Origin: CAIWXH01 sp964555675
Lineage (GTDB): Bacteria; Chloroflexota; Chloroflexia; Chloroflexales; Chloroflexaceae
Direction of reading: 5' to 3'
Length of the DNA: 6,664 nt
NCBI GenBank assembly: GCA_964555675.1
Contig: CAZKTU010000314.1
Coordinates: 1 to 6,664 of the forward strand
A program made the position numbers and the translations under genes. The notes below the pieces were generated by a model. It was not told the DNA's origin. It saw nothing but the letters and a program-made list of their open reading frames with translations, and did not search any database. How positions within the stretch are numbered: position 1 is the first letter of the stretch; each line of letters begins with the position of its first letter. This document shows, in pieces, positions 1 through 6,580 of this stretch.

Positions 1-1838
<1,838 letters not shown>

Positions 1839-1846
1839 TGGTTGTG

Positions 1847-1853
1847 CTCCTCC
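1847..1853 (-). promoter_or_regulatory. Shine-Dalgarno of glmS
   Basis: GGAGGAG on the minus strand, eight bases before the glmS ATG. It is a near-ideal ribosome binding site and supports the start at 1838. It lies on the 3' product of ribozyme cleavage, so repression would act through instability of the cleaved mRNA rather than by hiding this site. Confidence 0.85.
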
Positions 1854-2097
1854 GAGCCTGTAAGGTCCACAGACTATCTGGCTGCACAGGGCTGAAGGCG
1901 CTCCCTGGCAAGGCCGAGCCTGCGCAACCCTGTCCAGCTCAGCCGCCGCTGCGGACGCGCCGCGCGAGGCCGGAAGCCCATGGAAGGGGTTGCGGGAATG
2001 GCCGGGCCAGGGCGCGCACAAGGGCTGCCCATACGAGCCGGGTGAGTCGGTGGAAGCTGATTACACTGCTGGGGAACGGTCTCGGGGTTGGGCTACT
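1854..2097 (-). other. glmS leader spacer between ribozyme and ribosome binding site
   Basis: About 240 nt of GC-rich leader between the 3' end of ribozyme helix P4 and the Shine-Dalgarno. I see no credible gene, no U-tract terminator and no second promoter. Small open frames here lack ribosome binding sites. One weak hairpin, CAGGG...CCCTG, lies near the 3' end. From the Bacillus and Thermoanaerobacter leaders I remember, the ribozyme usually sits closer to the start codon, so the length is somewhat unusual. Confidence 0.5.
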
Positions 2098-2279
2098 GCC
2101 GCGGCCATTGTCCCTCCCGTTGCCGGGTAGGCCTTGGTCGGCGGCTCTCAGGCGGCACCCGCGCCTGGGAGGCATCCGCTGATCATTCGATGTTCCGGGC
2201 GGCTAAGCTGCCCGTTAGCCTCGCCTCGCGGCGAGGAACCTCCTCCTCGTCAGCTCCGTCTGCACGGAGCCCATGCGCT
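2098..2279 (-). ncRNA. glmS self-cleaving ribozyme (glucosamine-6-phosphate-responsive riboswitch)
   Basis: Metabolite-dependent ribozyme that cuts the glmS mRNA when glucosamine-6-phosphate is bound as cofactor. Read on the minus strand, the family core is present in order. The cleavage site A|GCGC lies between 2279 and 2278. Helix P1 is GCTCCGT/ACGGAGC (2264-2270 with 2253-2259). Next is GACGAGGAGGAGGTT (2251-2237), which differs from my recollection of the Bacillus anthracis sequence by one base; the general-base guanine should be about 2240. ATCGAATGATCAGCGGATG (2191-2173) follows, then CCTCC, which closes P2. P3 is CAGGCG/CGCCTG (2162-2167 with 2149-2154). P4 is GCCGC/GCGGC (2141-2145 with 2098-2102), enclosing the conserved ACCAAGG and GACAATGG strands. 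A 45-nt insert after GAGGTT is unusual. Position directly upstream of glmS on the same strand supports the call. Confidence 0.94.
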
Positions 2280-2355
2280 TGCTCGATCAATCGCCGGGTC
2301 CACATCTCCTCGCCCACATTCCCCGCGCGGGCCTTTGCGCTGCGCCACCTGGGGG

Positions 2356-2364
2356 AGTATAGCA
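2356..2364 (-). promoter_or_regulatory. Probable extended -10 promoter of the glmS transcript
   Basis: TGCTATACT on the minus strand: a TGn extension followed by TATACT, five of six matches to TATAAT, in an otherwise very GC-rich stretch. No convincing -35 box is present at 16-18 bp, as is common for extended -10 promoters. Transcription would start near 2349 and give about 70 nt before the ribozyme cleavage site. It lies 20 bp beyond the stop of the upstream gene. No terminator separates them, so some read-through into the ribozyme is also possible. Confidence 0.6.
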
Positions 2365-2384
2365 TACCTCGCGCGCTCGACCGC

Positions 2385-3398
2385 TCATCCCCCCGTGGCC
2401 TGCCGGCTCACCACCCACTCGCCGTTGATCAGGTCGAAGACCCACCCGGCCCGCCGGATCTGGGTCTGCCCCGAGGCGCTGGCCTGCAGGCTGTAGTTGA
2501 AGGGCAGCAGGTCGACCACCAGCTCGCCGTTGACCAGGCGCAACTTGCGGGCCCGCTCGCTCGGCGTGGCGCCCGCCGTGGTCAGGTCGATGATCGGGGT
2601 GGCCGGCCCCGTCGCCAGCCCCTGGGCGTCGAGGGGCACCGCGATAATCTCGGGGCTGCGCGCCAGGCCCGCGTAGAGCATGTAGCCCTCGCCCACCCTC
2701 GCCACAACCACACCCATTATGTCAACATCGGTCAGGACCGTGCCGCGGATCGTGCCGTCTGGCCCGATCACCGTCACGCCGCCCCGCTCGGCGGTGGGCG
2801 TTGAGCCGATCACATGGCCCGCGTAGATCAGGTCGAGGTCACACGAGTAGGCCAGGCCGAGCACGCCGAAGGGGTTGCGCTCGTTCGCCGCGCCGGGCAG
2901 GGTCGCGAACGGCCGCATCACCCCCGTCGTACCCTCGGCGCGCCAGAGGGTGGTCACGCCCGCCAGGGGGTTGTCGGCGAGCGACTGCCGGGGCGTCGGG
3001 GCGACATAGGCGTTCCCGGCGCCGTCCAGGGCCAGGGCCCCGAGGTAGCCGGCGTCATCCCAGGTCTCGTGCTGGTACGAGCCCCCGCTCAGCGAGAGCA
3101 GGATCAGGCCCTTGGGGGCCTGGTCTGTCGCGAGGGCCAGCCCGCCTTCGAGCCCGACGGCGGGGTCGCGGGTGAAGGGCGGCAGCGCGACACAGGCGTC
3201 GGTCGGATCCGGGGCCACCTGAGCTGCCTGCGTCCCTCCGGCGCCCGCCTGCGGTCGCATGACCAGCACGGCGATTGCGGCCACCAGCAGCGCGCCCACG
3301 GCGATCGCGATCGCCGCAGGCGGCAATCCCTGCGCGCGCCGCGGCGGCGGCGTGGCCCCTGGCCGGGCCCGCCCTTTTGTCTGCTTCTGTGGCGCCAT
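2385..3398 (-). CDS. Membrane-anchored hypothetical protein, probable beta-propeller ectodomain
   Basis: 337 aa, function not recognised. A basic, proline-rich N-terminus (MAPQKQTKGRARP) precedes one membrane segment at about 27-47 (AAIAIAVGALLVAAIAVLVM), so the rest should be outside the membrane, anchored by its N-terminus. The ectodomain has repeated short beta-rich units of NHL/SMP-30-like style: GALALDGAGNAYVA (120-133), FGVLGLAYSCDLDLIYAG (177-194), IMGVVVARVGEGYMLYAG (227-244) and a C-terminal RRAGWVFDLINGEWVV (315-330). Two cysteines (C69, C186) could form a disulfide. The ATG at 3398 is chosen because it overlaps the upstream stop as TAATG and has GGGAGG at 3405-3410; longer starts would run far into the upstream gene. 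It is translationally coupled to the copper-amine-oxidase-like lipoprotein, so the two probably act together at the cell surface. The propeller call is inferred from sequence pattern only. Confidence 0.85.
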   Translation of the reverse strand: MAPQKQTKGRARPGATPPPRRAQGLPPAAIAIAVGALLVAAIAVLVMRPQAGAGGTQAAQVAPDPTDACVALPPFTRDPAVGLEGGLALATDQAPKGLILLSLSGGSYQHETWDDAGYLGALALDGAGNAYVAPTPRQSLADNPLAGVTTLWRAEGTTGVMRPFATLPGAANERNPFGVLGLAYSCDLDLIYAGHVIGSTPTAERGGVTVIGPDGTIRGTVLTDVDIMGVVVARVGEGYMLYAGLARSPEIIAVPLDAQGLATGPATPIIDLTTAGATPSERARKLRLVNGELVVDLLPFNYSLQASASGQTQIRRAGWVFDLINGEWVVSRQATGG

Positions 3399-5095
3399 TA
3401 CGAGCCTCCCTGGCTGATCACGATCCCGGCCCCACACGGCCAGACCTGCGGCCTGAGCATGCCGTCCTCGAGCGTTGTATCGGCCCAGCAGCGCTCGCGC
3501 TCGGCGTTGGCGATACGCGGCACTAGCCACAGCACCGCCCCCTCGGCCAGGCTCTCGGGCGCGCCCGGGCCGATGAACTGCTCGGGGCCCTGGCGCGCGT
3601 CGAGGGCGCAGCAGGTCCCGATGCTCGGCAGGTCGCCCTGGCCCTCGGCCGCCGCGGCGCGCGTCCAGTAGGCGTACGCCAGCTCGGCATCGCCCCAGGC
3701 CGGATCAAGGGCGAGGGCGCCGGCGTCCGTCTCGAGCCGGAAGCCCTCGGGCCCGCCCGCCTCCCACTCGGCCTGGCCCTCACGCTCGAGGGCGGTCGCG
3801 GCGACGCCGTCCCACAGCGCAACTTGCGCCCCGGCGGGCGGCTCGAGCCGCAGCACCGGGTGGTAGATGCCGGGCACGCCGCAGCCGCGGCCCTCGTTGC
3901 CGGCCAGCAACTCCATGGCGCCATCGGGGGCGAAGCGCGCGCGCAGGGTGTACTGATAGTTACAGGGCTGGGGCCAGTTCGGGCTGCGGAAGGTCATCGC
4001 CAGGGCGAACCCGCCGCCCGGCTCGTCTGTGAGCGTGGGCGGGCCGTAGGGCACCACCGCCGCCTGCGAGAAGACCGGGCAGCCGATCGCGTCCGAGAAG
4101 CCGACCCGCTGCTCGTCCTGCCCCTCGTAGCCGACATGCCAGTCGACCACCTTGGCCGAGGCCAGCACCGGGCGCCCCTGGTAGCGCACATCGCGCAGCT
4201 CGAGCCCGTCCGAGCTGGTCAGCAGATAGCTCAGGCTCCAGCCGTCGCGCTCGACGCTGCTGGGCGTCTCGCAGAGGGGGGCCAGGGCGGCGTCCTGCAG
4301 GGTCGCCTCGCTGAAGACGCGCCGCCCGCTGGCGCCCTGCTCGGTCCAGGTCGTCGCGGCCACCAGGCGAAACTCGGTCAGGTCGACGATCGTCCAGAGG
4401 GCGGCCTCGCCCCAGGTGAAGACGGGCGCGACACAGAGGTGCTTGCTGCGCTCGCAGCTGGTGCCGGCCAGGGCGGTTTTGGTGGCGCTCATCGCGGCCA
4501 TGGCCTCGTCGGGGGTCAGGCCTTCGAAGGCGGCCGCCACCTGCGGGTCGTTGATCGCGATCTGCGTGGCCAGCTCGGCCAGCTCGGCGGGGATCTCGGG
4601 CTGAGAGCCCGCCAGGGCCTGCACGTCGACCACTGCCCTGCCCTCGCCCACAAGCGCCGTCACCGTCGTATTGGTCGGGTAGACATAGAGCACCACCCGT
4701 ACACAGTCGCCGGGCCGGCAGTTCGGGGCCAGCGCCGCGGGCACATCGCCCGCATTGACCGGGCCGACGGCCATGACCTCGGCCCGCAGCCGCTGCCCGT
4801 CGGCGGTGCGGGCGGCGGCCTGGACCCGCTCGTCGGCCACCGCGGCGGCCTGCGCGGCCTCGAGGGGCGCGGCCAGCCCTGGACGCAGTACAATGTAGGG
4901 TGGGCTCTGCAGGGCGGCGGCGAGCAGTGCGCGGCGCTCGGCCACCGCAGGCAACTCCGAGGGGCGCCCATCGCCGAGGATCACCGTGGTCGCCAGTGGC
5001 GGCGGGGTGGGGTCCTGCTGGGCGGCCCCAGGCCCGCAGGCGGCCAGCAGGGCCAGCAGGGCCAGCAGGGCAAACACGCGCAGGGGACAGGTCAT
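3398..5095 (-). CDS. Lipoprotein with degenerate copper-amine-oxidase-like domains
   Basis: 565 aa. The signal MTCPLRVFALLALLALLAAC has a lipobox L17-A-A-C20, so it should be lipidated and held outside the membrane. Residues about 130-190 (RVVLYVYP..., VVDVQAL..., INDPQVAAAF) resemble the PepSY-like N-terminal domains of copper amine oxidases. Residues 286-323 (WSLSYLL..GLELRDVRYQGRPVLASAKVVDWHVGY) match the start of their catalytic domain well. The topaquinone site of true oxidases, T/S-x-x-N-Y-D/E, aligns with Q-P-C-N379-Y380-Q381. The copper-binding HxH region seems reduced to Y411-H412-P413. I therefore expect no classical oxidase activity. Cysteines are frequent (126, 131, 214, 221, 339, 378, 405, 495, 496, 536, 554), as suits an exported disulfide-bonded protein. 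Start 5095 gives a standard short signal; a GTG two codons earlier or an ATG at 5140 is possible. It leads an operon with the downstream anchored protein. The family call comes from motif memory, not a search. Confidence 0.88.
   Translation of the reverse strand: MTCPLRVFALLALLALLAACGPGAAQQDPTPPPLATTVILGDGRPSELPAVAERRALLAAALQSPPYIVLRPGLAAPLEAAQAAAVADERVQAAARTADGQRLRAEVMAVGPVNAGDVPAALAPNCRPGDCVRVVLYVYPTNTTVTALVGEGRAVVDVQALAGSQPEIPAELAELATQIAINDPQVAAAFEGLTPDEAMAAMSATKTALAGTSCERSKHLCVAPVFTWGEAALWTIVDLTEFRLVAATTWTEQGASGRRVFSEATLQDAALAPLCETPSSVERDGWSLSYLLTSSDGLELRDVRYQGRPVLASAKVVDWHVGYEGQDEQRVGFSDAIGCPVFSQAAVVPYGPPTLTDEPGGGFALAMTFRSPNWPQPCNYQYTLRARFAPDGAMELLAGNEGRGCGVPGIYHPVLRLEPPAGAQVALWDGVAATALEREGQAEWEAGGPEGFRLETDAGALALDPAWGDAELAYAYWTRAAAAEGQGDLPSIGTCCALDARQGPEQFIGPGAPESLAEGAVLWLVPRIANAERERCWADTTLEDGMLRPQVWPCGAGIVISQGGS
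3405..3410 (-). promoter_or_regulatory. Shine-Dalgarno and TAATG coupling site
   Basis: GGGAGG lies six bases before the ATG at 3398, inside the last codons of the upstream gene. The upstream TAA (3400-3398) and this ATG share one base (TAATG). This layout decides the start of the downstream gene and implies translational coupling within one mRNA. Confidence 0.75.
5042..5068 (-). repeat. Three exact 9-bp repeats encoding the lipoprotein signal core
   Basis: GGCCAGCAG (plus strand) occurs three times in tandem and encodes the LLALLALLA hydrophobic core on the minus strand. In-frame 9-bp repeats can gain or lose three residues by slippage and so change signal-peptide length. The same bases lie just upstream of the divergent cytochrome start and may belong to its leader or promoter region. 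Confidence 0.7.
5082..5087 (+). promoter_or_regulatory. Shine-Dalgarno of the di-heme cytochrome gene
   Basis: AGGGGA lies six bases before the ATG at 5094. It supports that start over the in-frame upstream ATG at 4986, which would add 36 residues ahead of a good signal peptide. The site lies inside the divergent lipoprotein coding sequence, so the cytochrome mRNA must begin within that gene. Confidence 0.65.
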
Positions 5096-5097
5096 GA
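5092..5097. other. Shared start-codon palindrome of two divergent genes
   Basis: TCATGA reads as ATG on both strands: 5094-5096 on plus starts the cytochrome and 5095-5093 on minus starts the lipoprotein. The two coding regions overlap by two bases with no intergenic space, so each promoter and ribosome binding site must lie inside the other gene. I found no clear -10/-35 boxes on either side. Confidence 0.75.
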
Positions 5098-5978
5098 GCA
5101 CTCGTTTCCGTCGTGGCGGCGCGGCCCTGGCCGCCGGCATCGTCGTCTGGCTGATCGTCCTGGGGGCGGCGGGCTCGGGCGGGCCGGCGCCGCGCGGACC
5201 GGGGGCCCTCGAGGCCCTGGGCCGGCGCCTCCTGGCCGAGCGGCGCCTCTCGGCTCAGGGCGAGCGGGCCTGCCTCGACTGCCACAGGCCGGAGCTTGGC
5301 TACACCGACGGGCTGCCCACCGCCAGGGCGGGCGGGCTCAACACGCCGACGCTCTGGGGGCTCGGCGAGCGGGCCGCCTTCGGCTGGTTCACCCCCACGG
5401 TGACCACCCTCGAGGCCATGGCTCTGCGCCCCCTGGCCGACCCCGCCGAGATGGGCCCCCTCGCCGAAAGCACCCTGGCGCGCCTACGGGCCGACGGGGC
5501 CCTGGCGGCCGGCTACAGGTCAGCCTTCCCCACAGCCCGCGAGCTGGTGACCTGGGAGCAGACGGCCCTGGCCCTGGCCGCGGCGCTGCGGGCCACCCCG
5601 CCGCCTCCGAGCGCCTACCAGCGCTACCTGGACGGCGACCCGGCGGCCCTGGGCGAGCGGGCTCTGCGCGGGCAGGCCCTCTTCGCCGAGCTGGGGTGCG
5701 CCGCCTGCCACCGCCCGCCCTCCTTCGCCACAGACAGCTACCACAGCGTCGGCCTGCCGGTCGCGCCGGCGCGCAACGGCGGGCGCGCGCGGGTGCCCAG
5801 CCTGCGCGGCGTGGCCTACACGGCGCCCTACTTCCACGACGGCAGCGCGGCGAGCCTCACAGCGGTCGTGCGCCACTACAAGCGCGGCGGCGGCCCCGGC
5901 GCGAGCCCGGCCCTCACCCCTCTGCAGCTCACCGAGCAAGAGGTTCGCGACCTGGTGGCCTTCCTCGAGAGTCTCTAG
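5094..5978 (+). CDS. Exported di-heme c-type cytochrome, MauG / cytochrome c peroxidase family
   Basis: 294 aa. An N-terminal signal or anchor (MSTRFRRGGAALAAGIVVWL then IVLGAAG) exports it. There are two c-heme sites, C60-L-D-C63-H64 and C202-A-A-C205-H206. The segment FGWFTPTVTTLEAMALRPL with DPAEMG (96-121) fits the family pattern FWDGR..sLe....P..dP.EMg: W98 matches the inter-heme tryptophan and E119 the catalytic glutamate (Glu113 in MauG). The C-terminal VPSLRGVAYTAPYFHDGS (234-251) is the family signature. Members reduce peroxide or, like MauG, use high-valent hemes to oxidise a partner protein; which applies is not visible. It is slightly shorter than typical members of about 300-370 aa, and WFT replaces the usual WDGR. 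It is divergent from a copper-amine-oxidase-like lipoprotein, with overlapping start codons. The stop TAG merges into a tandem repeat array. Confidence 0.93.
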   Translation: MSTRFRRGGAALAAGIVVWLIVLGAAGSGGPAPRGPGALEALGRRLLAERRLSAQGERACLDCHRPELGYTDGLPTARAGGLNTPTLWGLGERAAFGWFTPTVTTLEAMALRPLADPAEMGPLAESTLARLRADGALAAGYRSAFPTARELVTWEQTALALAAALRATPPPPSAYQRYLDGDPAALGERALRGQALFAELGCAACHRPPSFATDSYHSVGLPVAPARNGGRARVPSLRGVAYTAPYFHDGSAASLTAVVRHYKRGGGPGASPALTPLQLTEQEVRDLVAFLESL

Positions 5979-6081
5979 GGGCTGTGCCCCTGTGACCCCT
6001 GGCGAGGGGCTGTGCCCCTGTGGCCCCTGGCGAGGGGCTGTGCCCCTGCGACCCCTGGCGAGGGGCTGTGCCCCTGCGACC
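5977..6081. repeat. 28-bp tandem repeat array (3.75 copies) fused to the cytochrome stop codon
   Basis: Units at 5977-6004, 6005-6032 and 6033-6060 differ only at two positions (GTGA, GTGG, GCGA variants). A fourth copy is partial, 6061-6081. Each unit begins AGGGGCTGTGCCCCT, a 6-bp stem with a TGT loop, and ends CCCCTGGCG. The AG of the TAG stop is part of unit 1. There are no spacers, so it is not CRISPR. The RNA could form several hairpins after the cytochrome gene, but no T-tract follows. Confidence 0.9.
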
Positions 6082-6092
6082 TCCGATGATGC

Positions 6093-6116
6093 GAGGGGGC
6101 CGGCGCCGGCCCCCTC
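6093..6116. repeat. 24-bp perfect palindrome
   Basis: The half-site GAGGGGGCCGGC is followed directly by its exact reverse complement. As RNA from either strand it would form a very stable hairpin with a small loop. It lies at the 3' side of the cytochrome gene and could protect or end the transcript, but no T-tract makes a classical terminator. It could also be a dimeric protein-binding site. Confidence 0.75.
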
Positions 6117-6222
6117 AACCTCCCCCGCGCCGGGGGGGGGGGGCCCCCGTCCCCCCCAACGACAAGGGGTTGGGGGTGGGTAGTGGCCGGGGGGATGCCC
6201 CGCCCCCAGTGAGTGGGGGGGG
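6117..6222. repeat. Extreme G/C-run region with hairpins and possible G-quadruplex
   Basis: Twelve consecutive G (6132-6143) are followed by five C. A hairpin CCCCCAAC/GTTGGGGG spans 6153-6176 with an 8-nt loop, and another, CCCCCA/TGGGGG, spans 6203-6219. The G-runs at 6166-6169, 6172-6176, 6178-6180 and 6189-6194 meet a relaxed G-quadruplex pattern on the plus strand. No gene is seen. Homopolymer lengths here may be unreliable because an assembly gap adjoins. Confidence 0.65.
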
Positions 6223-6232
6223 NNNNNNNNNN
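6223..6232. other. Assembly gap of ten N
   Basis: Ten N at the end of an eight-G run. The round number suggests a scaffold placeholder, so the true distance and content are unknown. Anything inferred across this point, including continuity of the repeats, is uncertain. Confidence 0.95.
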
Positions 6233-6238
6233 CCGCGC

Positions 6239-6255
6239 AGGGGGCGTTGCCCCCT
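6239..6255. repeat. GGGGGC/GCCCCC hairpin repeat related to the 28-bp array
   Basis: AGGGGGC-GTT-GCCCCCT is a 7-bp stem with a 3-nt loop, followed by TGACCCCC. The layout (stem, three-base loop, stem, two or three bases, then GACCCC) is the same as each 28-bp unit upstream, pointing to one dispersed repeat family. AAAAG follows. Read in the minus direction, the hairpin is preceded by CTTTTGGGGGTCA. Confidence 0.7.
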
Positions 6256-6361
6256 TGACCCCCAAAAGATCTAGCTGTGCTGTTGTTAATGGCCCGTTGT
6301 CATGCCCCTGCCGCTATGCGTACAGGGTTCGGGCGACTCCCCAAAGCATCCCACCAGGCAA

Positions 6362-6370
6362 ATTATACCA
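6362..6370 (-). promoter_or_regulatory. Orphan extended -10 promoter-like site
   Basis: TGGTATAAT on the minus strand is a perfect TATAAT with a TGn extension, of the same type as the glmS promoter. No good -35 is present. A transcript from about 6355 would run leftwards through the hairpin at 6239-6255 and the N gap, antisense to the 3' end of the cytochrome gene. No gene is visible in that direction before the gap, so it may be fortuitous or drive a small RNA. Confidence 0.35.
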
Positions 6371-6463
6371 GGAGGCCGGCAGTCGCGTGTAGGGTGTATC
6401 GGTCTCTATGCGGGGCGTCAAGGTTGCGGAGAACTGCCAATCAGCGATAGCTCCATGGGCATG

Positions 6464-6493
6464 ACAGCAGAGCTAACGCGCACAGCAGAGCTA
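6464..6493. repeat. Short direct repeat, two copies of 12 bp
   Basis: ACAGCAGAGCTA occurs at 6464-6475 and again at 6482-6493, separated by AACGCG. The 18-bp period is seen only twice. It could be a small slippage duplication or a pair of binding sites; nothing favours either. Confidence 0.5.
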
Positions 6494-6511
6494 CCTTCCA
6501 GTGGGGTTCGA

Positions 6512-6527
6512 AGGGGCGCAAGCCCCT
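6512..6527. repeat. AGGGGC/GCCCCT hairpin with GCAA loop
   Basis: Six-bp stem AGGGGC-GCAA-GCCCCT with a GNRA tetraloop. It carries the same AGGGGC/GCCCCT arms as the 28-bp array but a different loop, so it is another member of the dispersed hairpin family. Confidence 0.65.
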
Positions 6528-6539
6528 CGCGCGGGGAGT

Positions 6540-6565
6540 GTGAGGGGCCGGCGGCGGCCCCTCAC
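6540..6565. repeat. 11-bp stem inverted repeat
   Basis: GTGAGGGGCCG pairs with CGGCCCCTCAC around a GCGG loop. Its core GAGGGGCCG...CGGCCCCTC closely resembles the 24-bp palindrome at 6093-6116, so a pair of similar palindromes brackets the 6117-6539 interval. No T-tract follows on either strand. Confidence 0.7.
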
Positions 6566-6580
6566 GAACCGTAGGGTAGG

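Larger units (their letters stand above)
6256..6511. other. Stretch of more ordinary base composition with no credible gene
   Basis: Composition is visibly less GC-rich than the rest of the window, which may mark a relic of a mobile element or a different functional region. The only open frame (plus strand, ATG at 6302) has no Shine-Dalgarno, no domain I recognise, and ends inside the repeat hairpins. I see no tRNA fold, transposase motif or terminal inverted repeats. Confidence 0.5.

Noticed and set aside
1939..2365. Small open frames in the glmS leader (minus 1939-2175 and 2183-2365, plus several plus-strand frames)
   Set aside because: They overlap the ribozyme and its spacer, which better explain the sequence conservation and pairing. 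None shows a Shine-Dalgarno or a protein-like sequence.
2814..3671. 285-codon open frame on the plus strand
   Set aside because: Antisense to the propeller-like gene and to the lipoprotein 3' end, with no recognisable motif or ribosome binding site.
4986..5093. Upstream ATG at 4986 as cytochrome start
   Set aside because: It would put 36 Gly/Ala/Ser/Arg-rich residues before a normal signal peptide and lacks a good ribosome binding site, while 5094 has AGGGGA at the right distance.
5096..5140. ATG at 5140 as lipoprotein start
   Set aside because: It adds a 15-residue basic extension before an already standard lipoprotein signal and has no visible Shine-Dalgarno. It remains possible but less likely than 5095.
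3960..5285. 441-codon open frame on the minus strand
   Set aside because: Shifted-frame shadow of the lipoprotein gene, dominated by Arg, Ala and Gly, with no signal or domain.
3824..5995. 723-codon open frame on the plus strand
   Set aside because: It runs antisense through the lipoprotein gene and then out of frame through the cytochrome gene. Both of those have signal peptides and recognisable motifs; this frame has none.
6093..6116. Intrinsic terminator of the cytochrome gene
   Set aside because: The palindrome would fold strongly but is followed by CAACC rather than a T-tract, so I list it only as an inverted repeat.
6501..6527. tRNA-like GGTTCGA element
   Set aside because: GGGGTTCGAA resembles a T-loop, but there is no acceptor stem, anticodon arm or D-arm around it; it sits beside the AGGGGC hairpin.
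6302..6574. 90-codon open frame on the plus strand
   Set aside because: No ribosome binding site, no domain I recognise, and its last third is simply translated hairpin repeats. A decayed transposase piece cannot be excluded without a search.
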